Part shown: in pieces, positions 26,568 through 36,416 of the stretch
Layout: every line of letters starts with the position of its first letter
Position numbering within the stretch: the first letter of the stretch is position 1
From: Candidatus Frackibacter sp. WG13
Lineage (GTDB): Bacteria; Bacillota; Halanaerobiia; Halobacteroidales; Acetohalobiaceae
Reading direction: 5' to 3'
NCBI RefSeq assembly: GCF_900114655.1
Contig: NZ_FOTT01000013.1
Location: forward strand, 1-64,000
Length of the DNA stretch: 64,000 nucleotides
Notes under the pieces: generated by a model
Told to the model about the DNA's origin: nothing
What the model saw: the letters and a program-made list of their open reading frames with translations, nothing else
Databases searched by the model: none
Program-made: the position numbers and the translations under genes

Positions 26568-27749
26568 ATGTCAAATCAAGTTGCTTTAACTGGAAACGAA
26601 GCTATGGCACAGGCTATGAAGCAGATTAATCCAGATGTTGTAGCTGCTTATCCAATTACTCCACAGACAGAAGTTGTTCAGATGTTTTCACAATTTGTTG
26701 CTGATGGAGCTGTAGATACTGAATTTGTTACTGTTGAGAGTGAGCATAGTGCAATGAGTGCTACAGTTGGAGCTGCCGCTGGTGGAGCTCGAGCTATGAC
26801 TGCTACTGCTGCTAATGGCTTAGCTTTAATGTGGGAAATTGTTTATATTGCTGCTTCAACACGTTTACCTATTGTTATGCCAGTAGTTAATCGAGCATTA
26901 AGTGGACCGATTAATATTCATTGTGATCATAGTGATGCTATGGGAGCTAGAGATTCAGGGTGGATTCAATTATATGCTGAAAATGCTCAGGAAGCTTATG
27001 ATAATGCTATTCAAGCAGTTAGAATTGGTGAGCATGAGGATGTTAGATTACCTGTTATGGTGAATATGGATGGATTTATCATCAGTCATGCTGTAGAGAA
27101 TTTAGAATTATTAGCTGATGAAGATGTGAAGGAGTTCATTGGTGAATATACTGCGGAACATACATTATTAGACACTGAAAATCCAATTGCTGTAGGGCCT
27201 CTTGATTTACAGGATTACTATTTTGAACATAAGGTACAGCAAGCTGAAGCTATGGAGAATGCCCAAAAGGTTGTAGTTGAAGTTGCTAAGGAGTATAAAA
27301 ATTTAACCGGGCGTGGTTTTGAGTATTTTGAAGAATATAAATTAGAAGATGCTGAAATTGCTATTTTAGCTTTAGCATCTACAGCAGGAACTGCTAAGGC
27401 TGCTGTTGATAAGTTAAGAGAAGAAGGGGTTAAAGCAGGGTTACTTAAATTAAGAATGTTTAGACCATTCCCTGCTAAAGAGGTTGCTAAAGCCCTCAGT
27501 GGTTTAAAGGCAGTAGCGGTCATGGATAGAGCTGATACATTTTCAACTATCGGTGGTCCAGTATTTGCAGATGTAAGGAGTGCTCTTTATGATGTTAAAT
27601 CAGATGTAGAGGTAGTTAACTATATTTATGGTTTAGGTGGTCGTGATACTACAGTAGAGGACCTTGAGTTTGTATATAATGACTTACAAGGAATTGTTAA
27701 TTCAGGCGAGGTTAATAAACGAGTTAAATATCTTGGTGTAAGAGAATAG
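26568..27749 (+). CDS. porA: 2-oxoacid:ferredoxin oxidoreductase, alpha subunit
   Basis: A 393-residue subunit with the pyrimidine-binding fold. AAYPITPQTEVVQMF (about 25-39) and EHSAMSATVGAAAGGARAMT (about 63-82) mirror the N-terminal domain of single-chain PFOR, and a transketolase C-like domain fills the rest. It pairs with the beta subunit to form the active site. The Shine-Dalgarno site GGAAGGGGG repeats the one before porG. Confidence 0.93.
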   Translation: MSNQVALTGNEAMAQAMKQINPDVVAAYPITPQTEVVQMFSQFVADGAVDTEFVTVESEHSAMSATVGAAAGGARAMTATAANGLALMWEIVYIAASTRLPIVMPVVNRALSGPINIHCDHSDAMGARDSGWIQLYAENAQEAYDNAIQAVRIGEHEDVRLPVMVNMDGFIISHAVENLELLADEDVKEFIGEYTAEHTLLDTENPIAVGPLDLQDYYFEHKVQQAEAMENAQKVVVEVAKEYKNLTGRGFEYFEEYKLEDAEIAILALASTAGTAKAAVDKLREEGVKAGLLKLRMFRPFPAKEVAKALSGLKAVAVMDRADTFSTIGGPVFADVRSALYDVKSDVEVVNYIYGLGGRDTTVEDLEFVYNDLQGIVNSGEVNKRVKYLGVRE

Positions 27750-27761
27750 GGGGTGTAATAA

Positions 27762-28697
27762 ATGTCTAAAGTAAATTTAAAAGAGTTATCACTTCAGGAT
27801 GAAAGATTAACTGGTGGTCATAGATTATGTTCAGGTTGTGGAGCGTCAATTATTGTTCGGCAGATTTTACATGCAACTGACGATCCAGTGGTAGTTGGTT
27901 GTGCAACAGGTTGCTTAGAGGTATCAACTACTATCTATCCTTATACAGCATGGAAAGATTCTTTTATTCACAATGCCTTTGAAAATGCAGCGGCAACTAT
28001 TAGTGGAACTGAAGCTGCTTATCGATCTTTAAAGAGGCAAGGTAAGATTGATGAAGATAAAGAGGTTAAGTTTATAGCTTTTGGTGGTGATGGTGGTACG
28101 TATGATATTGGTTTCCAATCACTTTCTGGAGCTATGGAACGAGGTCATAATATGGTTTATGTCTGTTATGATAATGGTGCTTACATGAATACAGGTATTC
28201 AGCGTTCTAGTGCTACACCAAGAAATGCGAGTACAACAACTAGTCCAGCGGGAGAAGTAATTCCAGGTAAAACACAATTTAGAAAAGAGTTGACTGATAT
28301 AATAGCTGCCCATAATATTCCTTATGTAGCACAAGCTTCACCTCATAATTTCAAAGATTTAATTAGAAAAGCTAGAAAGGCTTTTGAAGTAGATGGTCCA
28401 GCTTTCTTAAATGTATTATCTCAATGTCCAAGAGGTTGGAGATATCCTGAGGACCAAGCAATGGATATTATGAGAGCAGGTACAGATAGTTGTTTTTGGC
28501 CATTATTTGAGGTTGAAGATGGAGAGTGGAAGCTAAATCATATTCCTAAAGAGAAAGCACCAGTTACCGATTGGTTAGAGCCACAAGGTAGATTCAAGCA
28601 TCTATTTAAAGAAGGAAATGAAGACCTAATTGAAGAGATTCAAGAACAAATTGATAAGAGATGGGAAGAACTTCTCCATAAATGTGGTGAAAAGTAA
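27762..28697 (+). CDS. porB: 2-oxoacid:ferredoxin oxidoreductase, beta (TPP) subunit
   Basis: A 311-residue TPP-binding subunit. GHRLCSGCGASIIVRQIL (about 19-36) begins the domain. The Mg-TPP motif GGDGGTYDIGFQSLSGA is near 108-124 and is followed by YDNGAYMNTGIQRS. Conserved cysteines C23, C26 and C51 fit the extra cluster bound by beta subunits. It is the last gene of the porGDAB operon, followed by a bidirectional terminator. Confidence 0.94.
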   Translation: MSKVNLKELSLQDERLTGGHRLCSGCGASIIVRQILHATDDPVVVGCATGCLEVSTTIYPYTAWKDSFIHNAFENAAATISGTEAAYRSLKRQGKIDEDKEVKFIAFGGDGGTYDIGFQSLSGAMERGHNMVYVCYDNGAYMNTGIQRSSATPRNASTTTSPAGEVIPGKTQFRKELTDIIAAHNIPYVAQASPHNFKDLIRKARKAFEVDGPAFLNVLSQCPRGWRYPEDQAMDIMRAGTDSCFWPLFEVEDGEWKLNHIPKEKAPVTDWLEPQGRFKHLFKEGNEDLIEEIQEQIDKRWEELLHKCGEK

Positions 28698-28713
28698 GGT
28701 GCTAAAAACAAAA

Positions 28714-28746
28714 GGGTTAGCCTAAATAAAATGGCTAACCCTTTCT
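28714..28746. terminator. Bidirectional terminator between porB and ferredoxin
   Basis: Stem GGGTTAGCC / GGCTAACCC with a ten-base loop. T-rich runs on both strands let it end the plus-strand por operon and the minus-strand ferredoxin gene. Confidence 0.85.
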
Positions 28747-28773
28747 TATTAAGAATCTATTTAAAATTTATTC

Positions 28774-28938
28774 TTATTCAACGATTGCTTCTGTAGGACA
28801 GCTGTCTGCACAAACACCACAATCTACACAGTCATCATTAATTGAGAAGATATCATCGCCTTCTTCAATTGCTTCAACTGGGCACTCATCAAGACAAACA
28901 CCACAAGCTACACATTCATCTGTAATTTCAAAAGCCAT
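28774..28938 (-). CDS. 2[4Fe-4S] clostridial-type ferredoxin
   Basis: A 54-residue protein on the minus strand beginning MAFEITDECVACGVC. Two complete CxxCxxCxxxCP motifs (C9-C12-C15-C19 and C37-C40-C43-C47) bind two low-potential clusters. It is strongly acidic, as usual for clostridial ferredoxins. ATG (28938) follows AAAGGAGGTAAC on the minus strand. It lies convergent to the porGDAB operon and is the obvious electron acceptor for both pyruvate oxidoreductases. A Fur-like box sits about 110 bases upstream. Confidence 0.95.
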   Translation of the reverse strand: MAFEITDECVACGVCLDECPVEAIEEGDDIFSINDDCVDCGVCADSCPTEAIVE

Positions 28939-29046
28939 TTTTGTTACCTCCTTTAACTAGTTTAATTAAAATGTGAGTTTGATTATTTGATATCACAAAA
29001 GATATATTTAGATATTTTTATAAAAAAACCTTCTTTTTTTATAAAA

Positions 29047-29061
29047 TAGGAATGATTATCA
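29047..29061 (-). promoter_or_regulatory. Possible Fur-like site upstream of the ferredoxin gene
   Basis: TAGGAATGATTATCA matches about 12 of 15 positions of the 7-1-7 Fur box. It lies in the gap between thiL and the ferredoxin gene. One arm is degenerate, so this is tentative. Confidence 0.35.
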
Positions 29062-29076
29062 GAGAGTAGTTGATAT

Positions 29077-30081
29077 TTAAAAATGATTATAGCCTTGCTT
29101 TTTGACTTTAACTTTACCGTCCTCTTTAATCAAATTAATTCCCTTATCTAAAGTAGTAATTTCACCAATGATAGAAATTTGAGTATCTAACTCTGTTTCT
29201 ATTTTTTCTTTAACTTTCTGGCTTTGGGAAGCAGGAGTAGTAAATAATAATTCATAATCTTCACCACCAAATAAGGCATAGTCTAGGGTAGATTTATTCA
29301 AATTTTGAGCTAATTCTTTGGTTGAGTGGGAGATAGGGATCATTTCTTCGTATATTAAGGCTCCTACCTTACTAGCAGAAGTGATTTCATGTAATTCACT
29401 GGCTAATCCATCGCTAATATCATTCATAGAGGTAATATTAAACTGTTTTTTAACTAATTGCATCTCACTTAAGCGGGGTTGAGGTTCAAGGTGTTTGTTA
29501 ATGAGGTAAGGGTATTCTTCTTTCAATTTTTGATAGTTAGCGGATAACAGAATTTCTAAGCCAGCCTTAGAAGCACCTAAATTTCCAGTTACCAAGATAG
29601 AATCACCAACTTGCGCATTAGAGCGAGAAATATATTCACCTTTAGGAACTTCACCTAAAAGATTGATATTAATTATTAAATCATTAGGGCTAGAAGTAGT
29701 ATCTCCACCAATAACACTAATTTTATACTCTTGAGCAAGGTTATTTATTCCATTATATATATCTTCAATATATTTTACTGTAGTACTTTTAGGGAGTCCT
29801 AGAGAAATAGTTAAATATGTAGGCCTACCTCCCATAGCAACAATATCACTAATATTAACGGCTAAAGATTTATATCCTAATTGGAAAGGAGAGACCTTAT
29901 CTTTTAAAAAATGAGTTCCTTCGATTAACATATCTGTAGTAATGATTGTCTGTTGGTCATTTTGATTATTAATTACTGCTCCATCATCGCCAATGCCTAA
30001 TTCTATCTTTGAAGAATTAGATTTAACTAGATTAGATAGACGATTAATTAATTTAAATTCATCTATTTCTGAGACTTGCAT
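29077..30081 (-). CDS. thiL: Thiamine-monophosphate kinase ThiL
   Basis: A 334-residue ATP-dependent kinase of the PurM/AIR-synthase fold that makes thiamine pyrophosphate from thiamine phosphate. GIGDDGAV (about 29-36) and TTDMLIEGTHFL (about 48-59) bind Mg-nucleotide and substrate; NISDIVAMGG and GGDTTSS follow in order. It completes the pathway begun by thiE-thiC. TPP is the cofactor of the oxidoreductases encoded on the other side, which may explain its placing. The minus-strand ATG at 30081 follows AGGAGGAAG. Confidence 0.93.
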   Translation of the reverse strand: MQVSEIDEFKLINRLSNLVKSNSSKIELGIGDDGAVINNQNDQQTIITTDMLIEGTHFLKDKVSPFQLGYKSLAVNISDIVAMGGRPTYLTISLGLPKSTTVKYIEDIYNGINNLAQEYKISVIGGDTTSSPNDLIININLLGEVPKGEYISRSNAQVGDSILVTGNLGASKAGLEILLSANYQKLKEEYPYLINKHLEPQPRLSEMQLVKKQFNITSMNDISDGLASELHEITSASKVGALIYEEMIPISHSTKELAQNLNKSTLDYALFGGEDYELLFTTPASQSQKVKEKIETELDTQISIIGEITTLDKGINLIKEDGKVKVKKQGYNHF

Positions 30082-30483
30082 TTTTATCTTCCTCCTGATT
30101 ATATAAGAAGTTTATAATGTTTAAAACTAACTTAATTATAATAGAATAAAGTAAGATTGACAAATTACAAACTGATTAAGTGAAAAATATGTCATGATCA
30201 AAAAGAGGTAAAAGATGGAGGGTTGTTGTAATTTATAATAGATGTAGTAATTATTATTAATGTGATGCATCTCATGGAATTTATGTTAAAATAAGTTATA
30301 ATACTGTTAAGGATTAAGGTTGAGACTGAGGCTGAGGTTAAGGTTGAAATTAAGATAACATAAAATTTTTCAGAATATTATTTAAAAACTTACTTCACGG
30401 GATATGAAACATTATAGAAGTATATAAGGATTAATTATTTCTTATATATTAGGTGTATTTATTATTAATAATAAGGGGGAAAG
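30082..30483. other. 402-base intergenic stretch between divergent genes
   Basis: No gene seen. It should hold promoters for thiL (minus) and the MoxR gene (plus); a TATAAT lies at 30297-30302 without a good -35. An imperfect simple repeat of AGGTTGAGACTGAGGCTG type runs from about 30315 to 30350. Confidence 0.5.
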
Positions 30484-31371
30484 ATGATGGAGATTACTAA
30501 AGAGAAGTTGGAGGCGGCTTTTAAAGAAGAAGATTATATTTGTGGCGAGGAGATAATTATTCCTACTTATTTGGCTTTGAATTTAGAGAAGCCATTATTA
30601 ATTACTGGAGAACCAGGTGTAGGTAAGACTGAGATCGCTAAGGTGTTGAGTAAAGTATTTGATACGGAATTAATTAGATTACAATGTTATGAAGGATTAG
30701 ATGAAAACAAGGCTTTATATGAGTGGAATTATCAGAAACAGTTGATAAGTATTCAGATTAATAAGGATAATAAATCTGAGGATATGATTGAAGAGAATAT
30801 CTTCTCTGAGGATTACCTATTACAGAGACCATTATTGAAAGCAATTAAACGTGGAAAAAGACCTGTTTTACTAATCGATGAGATTGATAAGACAGATGAA
30901 GAGTTTGAGGCTTTCTTATTCGAATTACTTTCTGATTTTCAGGTTTCGATACCAGAGTTAGGTACGGTTAAAGCTAATAAAAGACCGATAGTAGTGCTGA
31001 CTAGCAATGCTAATCGTGAATTATCGGATGGATTAAAGAGGCGTTGTGTATTCTTATATATTGACTTACCATCGGTAGAGAAAGAAGTAGAAATAATTCG
31101 GACTAAGGTGCCTAATATTGGTGAAGAATTATCAAAACAGATTGCAGCGGCTATTAGTTATTTAAGAACTAATTTAGAACTTAAGAAACTGCCTTCTATT
31201 TCCGAGACCTTAGATTGGGCACGCGCCTTAGCTGGATTAGATGCTGACCGTTTGAGTCCGGAGTTAATTCATAGAACTAGAACTCTCTTTTTAAAGACTA
31301 AAGATGATTTAGATAATTTTGAAGAGTTAGGTGCTAAAAAATTAAGTCAAGAAGCACTAAAGAGTGATTAA
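30484..31371 (+). CDS. MoxR family AAA+ ATPase
   Basis: A 295-residue AAA+ ATPase. Walker A GEPGVGKTE is at 42-50, Walker B LLIDEIDK at 129-136, and sensor 1 in VVLTSNANRELSDGLKRR (about 170-187). MoxR proteins act as chaperones that remodel or load cofactors into partner enzymes, usually together with a VWA-domain protein; here the partner is the next gene. It is the CoxD-like branch usually met with CoxE. The target complex is unknown, as no molybdenum hydroxylase or similar enzyme is nearby. ATG 30484 or the next codon; SD AAGGGGG. Confidence 0.88.
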   Translation: MMEITKEKLEAAFKEEDYICGEEIIIPTYLALNLEKPLLITGEPGVGKTEIAKVLSKVFDTELIRLQCYEGLDENKALYEWNYQKQLISIQINKDNKSEDMIEENIFSEDYLLQRPLLKAIKRGKRPVLLIDEIDKTDEEFEAFLFELLSDFQVSIPELGTVKANKRPIVVLTSNANRELSDGLKRRCVFLYIDLPSVEKEVEIIRTKVPNIGEELSKQIAAAISYLRTNLELKKLPSISETLDWARALAGLDADRLSPELIHRTRTLFLKTKDDLDNFEELGAKKLSQEALKSD

Positions 31372-31393
31372 GAGAAAAGAGAGGTGAGCTTAA

Positions 31394-32869
31394 ATGTGTA
31401 ATCTAGAAGATGATGGCTATGTACAGGTAGATGAAGAATTTGAAGAAGCTCAAAAATTACTTACTAGCTCACTTGATGAGGGTCTACCAGATTATGTAGA
31501 GAATAATATCGTTAAATTTATTCAGATACTTCGTAATTTAGGAATTAGAATTAGTTTAGCTGAGTCTATTGAGGCTTTGGAAGCATTAAAATTAGTCGAT
31601 ATTATTAAGAAAGAAGAAGTAAGAACAACTTTATGTTCTTTATTGGTCAAGGATAGTTATGAGAAAAAGATCTTTGATAAAGCTTTTGATTCGTTCTTTG
31701 TCTCTTTAGAGGATAAGGTATATCAACAAAGAATAAGAAAAGAGAAGATGATGCAACAAGAAGAGGCTAAAAAAGAGGCAGAAGAATTAAAGTTTAAAAA
31801 AGAAAGTGTTGTTGATGAGGATAAAGATGAGGAAGTTCCATTAAGTTTTACTGAAGACCAAAAAGAAATCTATTCAAAACTCGATCCCGAGATAAAAGAG
31901 AAGATTAAAAAGTTTATAGAAGAAAGCTTTCCTGGACATCTTAGTCATTCTTCTCATGCTCAGCCAATGCTAGAACGGATGGTTAGTGGTACTTTAAATT
32001 ATTGGAAGAATCAATTGAGGAATCAAGATGAGGGAGATGAACAGAAACAGAAGATTGAAGCTAAGATGACTGGTGATTTAGATATGGATGTAGTAATTGA
32101 AAATGTAATATCTAGTTTACAACAAGAGGAAGAATCATTAATAACTCAGGATATGAAAAGAATTTCAGATGAAGAATTACCAAAGGTAACGATGATTATT
32201 AAGAAACTATCACATAGATTAGCTACTAAGATTTCAAGAAGGTTTCAGCAGAGTAAAAAGACGGGCAAATTAGATTTAAGGAGAACAATTAGAAAGAATA
32301 TTAAGTACGGAGGGGCAATGCTTGAGTTAGAATATAAGACTAAGAAGATTAAGAAACCAGAATTTCTATTAATCTGTGATGTTTCTGATTCGATGGCTAG
32401 GTATGCTACTTTTGTATTACAATTTATGTATGGTATTGCTAGTGCAGTTAGAAATATGGAAAGTTTTATATTCTCTGAGGATTTAGAAAGAGTTACCGAA
32501 TTTTTTACAAGTAATCTTTCTTTTGAAGAGACAATGGCTAAGATAATTAGCCAAAGTAAGCAGTGGGGTAAGACTACAAACTTTAATCAAACACTCAAGA
32601 CTTTTCATTCTCAATATGTTGATTTATTAAGCCCAGAAACAGTGGTCTTTATTATGAGTGATACTAAAACTATAGAATTAGATGAAGCAGTAATGAATTT
32701 AAGAAGAATTAAAAGGCAAGTAAAAGAAATTGTATGGTTAAATACTCTACCTAAATCAGAATGGCCAGAATTAAATTCGGTACAAGAGTTTAAAGGTATA
32801 GCGAATATGCTAGAATGTTACACAATTAAACATCTAAAGAATTCTTTGAAAATTCAGACTTTGACTTAG
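31394..32869 (+). CDS. CoxE-like VWA domain protein
   Basis: A 491-residue partner of the MoxR ATPase. The N-terminal helical region LPDYVENNIVKFIQILRNLG (about 30-49) is shared by CoxE proteins, a charged coiled-coil middle (about 110-160) follows, and the C-terminal von Willebrand A domain starts near 320. The metal site motif is DVSDS with its first Asp at 329. The start ATG 31394 follows AGAGGTGAG. It lies 22 bases after the ATPase gene, so the two are certainly an operon. No downstream target gene shares the unit. Confidence 0.85.
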   Translation: MCNLEDDGYVQVDEEFEEAQKLLTSSLDEGLPDYVENNIVKFIQILRNLGIRISLAESIEALEALKLVDIIKKEEVRTTLCSLLVKDSYEKKIFDKAFDSFFVSLEDKVYQQRIRKEKMMQQEEAKKEAEELKFKKESVVDEDKDEEVPLSFTEDQKEIYSKLDPEIKEKIKKFIEESFPGHLSHSSHAQPMLERMVSGTLNYWKNQLRNQDEGDEQKQKIEAKMTGDLDMDVVIENVISSLQQEEESLITQDMKRISDEELPKVTMIIKKLSHRLATKISRRFQQSKKTGKLDLRRTIRKNIKYGGAMLELEYKTKKIKKPEFLLICDVSDSMARYATFVLQFMYGIASAVRNMESFIFSEDLERVTEFFTSNLSFEETMAKIISQSKQWGKTTNFNQTLKTFHSQYVDLLSPETVVFIMSDTKTIELDEAVMNLRRIKRQVKEIVWLNTLPKSEWPELNSVQEFKGIANMLECYTIKHLKNSLKIQTLT

Positions 32870-32985
32870 TAACTGCTTTTCCTTGACACTCCTAAATAAT
32901 TTTGATAAACTAATTAAAAATTTAATCAGTAATCTACAATTGTATAATAAAAAACAAGCAGTAATTAATTGCAGAAAGAACTATT

Positions 32986-33142
32986 GGTTCGTATATCTTC
33001 GAGGATAAGGCTCGAAAGTTTCTACCGAATGGCCGTAAACCATTTGACTACGAATTTTAATTAGGGATTATCTTTAACTCTAATTATAAATCCGTTAGTG
33101 AGCCTAAGTATGGTTTTTGATATAACTATGCTTAGGTTTTTT
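32986..33142 (+). promoter_or_regulatory. Guanine riboswitch with terminator
   Basis: The purine aptamer covers about 32986-33056: P1 TTCGTA (32988-32993) / TACGAA (33049-33054), with AAGTTTCTACCG and GGCCGTAAACC in the core. The ligand-pairing base sits in TTTGACTACGAA and is C, as in guanine (not adenine) sensors. A terminator stem CCTAAGTAT / ATGCTTAGG with T6 follows at about 33103-33142. It controls guaB by attenuation. Confidence 0.93.
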
Positions 33143-33162
33143 AATATTATGAATTAAATTAG

Positions 33163-34638
<1,476 letters not shown>

Positions 34639-34649
34639 TTATTAGACCA

Positions 34650-34682
34650 AAAGACTCTTCTATTTTAGAAGAGTCTTTTTTA
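34650..34682 (+). terminator. Terminator after guaB
   Basis: Stem AAGACTCTTCT / AGAAGAGTCTT with a TTTT-type loop and a T-rich tail. Confidence 0.92.
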
Positions 34683-34763
34683 AAATATTATCTTTAATTC
34701 ACGGTAAGTACTTAAGGTGCATAAGATAAAAGTGTATACTATCAATATAGGGAGGGAAAGATA

Positions 34764-34949
34764 ATGGCGAGTACCGATTTTTGTTTTATCTGTACAAAAA
34801 AACAAGTGAATGGAATTAAGATTAATGATAGAATAATCTGTTCGAACTGTGAAGATAGATTAGTAAAGACTCTACCGATTGACCCTCAATATGATGACTA
34901 TTTACATAGAATAAAGACACTTTTATTTGACGAAATTAATTATAATTAA
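34764..34949 (+). CDS. gin: Gin/CsfB family anti-sigma factor
   Basis: A 61-residue zinc-binding protein with two CxxC knuckles, C7/C10 (CFIC) and C26/C29 (CSNCE), and a helical tail. This is the pattern of Gin, which in Bacillus inhibits the late forespore sigma factor G and also sigma E. Its place just before tmk matches Bacillus csfB. It suggests that the organism belongs to the endospore-forming stock. ATG 34764 follows AGGGAGGGA. Its 3' end overlaps that of a minus-strand gene by three bases. Confidence 0.8.
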   Translation: MASTDFCFICTKKQVNGIKINDRIICSNCEDRLVKTLPIDPQYDDYLHRIKTLLFDEINYN

Positions 34950-35113
34950 TGATGGTTTTTATGTAGTTCGTCTTTAATTGTCTTAACTTTTTTAGGAGAG
35001 ATATCTAATGAGACAGCTAACTCTGTATCAGACATTCCTAATGCCCACAAAGTTAGGAATCTATGTCTATCTATGCCGTGTTTGTTTTCAAATTCTTCTC
35101 TACTTCGATACAT
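34946..35113 (-). CDS. Small helix-turn-helix protein (55 residues)
   Basis: A minus-strand gene with a clear binding site, AAGGAGGCGATTCT, before its ATG (35113). The product is basic and helical. LGMSDTELAVSLDISPKKVK (about 25-44) reads as a helix-turn-helix of the sigma-4/FaeA style, preceded by HRFLTLWAL. It is unlike any named family I can assign. It is convergent with gin, the stop codons overlapping (34946-34949), and the two transcripts would therefore be antisense at their ends. It could be a DNA-binding regulator linked to sporulation (inference from place only). Confidence 0.7.
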   Translation of the reverse strand: MYRSREEFENKHGIDRHRFLTLWALGMSDTELAVSLDISPKKVKTIKDELHKNHH

Positions 35114-35246
35114 AGAATCGCCTCCTTACATAATATAACCTTACCAAAAGTGACAAATTTTATACAAGCTTAAATTCTATAAAGGAGAATAAGTTTTTTT
35201 CAAGAATAATAAAAGTAAGCCGAATAAGAAGGTGATGAGATAGAAG

Positions 35247-35903
35247 ATGAAGGGATTATTTATTACATTAGAAGGGCCAGAAGGGGCTGGCAAATCTACA
35301 CAGATTGATTTGTTGGCATCCTATTTACTTAAGAAAGGTTACCAAGTGGTTAAGACTAGGGAACCAGGTGGAACTAAAGTAGGAGATAGGATTAGAGAGG
35401 TGCTATTAGATGACAAATTACATAACTTGCAACCTAAGACTGAACTTATGTTATATTCTGCTAGTAGGGTACAACATGTAATAGAAGTTATTAAACCGGC
35501 TTTAGGTGAAGGTAAAGTAGTTCTTTGTGATCGATTTAGCGATGCAACTTTAGCTTATCAAGGCTATGGTCGTCAATTAAATATGGAGTTGATAAAACGA
35601 TTAAATTTAATGTCTACAACTGGTTTACAACCGGATATAACTTTTATATTAGATATAAAACCAGAAGTCGGACTGCAAAGAGCTAGAGATTTAGCTCAAG
35701 ACAATTCTGAAAAAGGAGTAGGAGATCGAATAGAGAAGGAGAAAATCTCTTTCCATCAAAGAGTTAGGAATGGTTATTTGGATTTAGCTAAACAGGAAGA
35801 CCGTTTTGAAGTAATAGATGCTCATCAGGATGTAGAGACAATCTTTAAGAGATTAGTGAATCGAATAGAAAAGAGGTTAATAAGTGATGAAGATTCAAAA
35901 TAA
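35247..35903 (+). CDS. tmk: Thymidylate kinase
   Basis: A 218-residue kinase that turns dTMP into dTDP. P-loop GPEGAGKST is at 10-18, the DR(F/Y) motif CDRFSDATLAYQG at about 92-104, and a LID region near 145-160 (RARDLAQDN). GDRIEKEKISFHQRVRNGY is the usual substrate segment. ATG 35247 follows AAGGTGATGAG. It starts a run tmk-yaaR-holB-ricT that mirrors Bacillus, and overlaps yaaR. Confidence 0.95.
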   Translation: MKGLFITLEGPEGAGKSTQIDLLASYLLKKGYQVVKTREPGGTKVGDRIREVLLDDKLHNLQPKTELMLYSASRVQHVIEVIKPALGEGKVVLCDRFSDATLAYQGYGRQLNMELIKRLNLMSTTGLQPDITFILDIKPEVGLQRARDLAQDNSEKGVGDRIEKEKISFHQRVRNGYLDLAKQEDRFEVIDAHQDVETIFKRLVNRIEKRLISDEDSK

Positions 35904-36342
35904 ATTAAAGCAAGATTTGAATCAAATTCTATCTAAATCTAATATAAAGTCTTCAGACTCTGTTAAGAGTAAAAAGAGTGACTTTTTAGATACATTACAA
36001 GAGGTACATGGTAGAGAGATAAAGGCTAAATTAGATGAACTCTTAGGATTAATCGATGAGCAAGGAGAGAGATTAAGTAAGAAACGTACTTTTAAAGAAC
36101 TAGTTCGATATAAGAAGATGGTACAGAAATTTGTTAAAGAAGCAGTAGAAAAAATGTATAAAGTAAAAGAAGAGTATAGTAGTTATGGGTCTGGTAATCA
36201 TAAAGTGTATACTTTGGTTGAAAAGGTGGATGAATCGCTAGAGGAATTAACTAGATTAGTTTTAGATAAACAAGCTACACAGATGGAAATCTTAGACCGT
36301 CTAGATGAAGTAAGAGGAATGTTAGTTGATATTTATAGTTAA
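35887..36342 (+). CDS. YaaR family protein (DUF327)
   Basis: A 151-residue helical, highly charged protein matching the YaaR family found between tmk and holB in many Firmicutes. FLDTLQEVHGREIKAKLDEL (about 33-52) and KRTFKELVRYKKMVQKFVKE (about 65-84) are the recognisable blocks. Function is not established. ATG 35887 suits the AGAGGTT site; GTG 35884 is a close alternative. It overlaps the end of tmk by 17 bases. Confidence 0.82.
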   Translation: MKIQNKLKQDLNQILSKSNIKSSDSVKSKKSDFLDTLQEVHGREIKAKLDELLGLIDEQGERLSKKRTFKELVRYKKMVQKFVKEAVEKMYKVKEEYSSYGSGNHKVYTLVEKVDESLEELTRLVLDKQATQMEILDRLDEVRGMLVDIYS

Positions 36343-36348
36343 GTTAAC

Positions 36349-36385
36349 TTTATAATTAGACTTCAAGCATAATTAATACGGATTA
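36349..36385 (+). repeat. Dispersed intergenic repeat, copy 4 (left half)
   Basis: ATAATTAGACTTCAAGCATA then ATTAATACGGATT matches the first half of the repeats at 7368 (reversed), 11978 and 55966. The right half is missing or diverged. It lies just after the yaaR stop codon, before holB. Confidence 0.5.
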
Positions 36386-36416
36386 AATTATTTTAGATTG
36401 GGAGAGGGTAGTACTT

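Noticed and set aside
30484-32869. MoxR-CoxE pair as a defence system
   Set aside because: MoxR-VWA pairs occur in some defence contexts, but there is no nuclease, protease or other effector next to them and the arrangement is the ordinary chaperone one.
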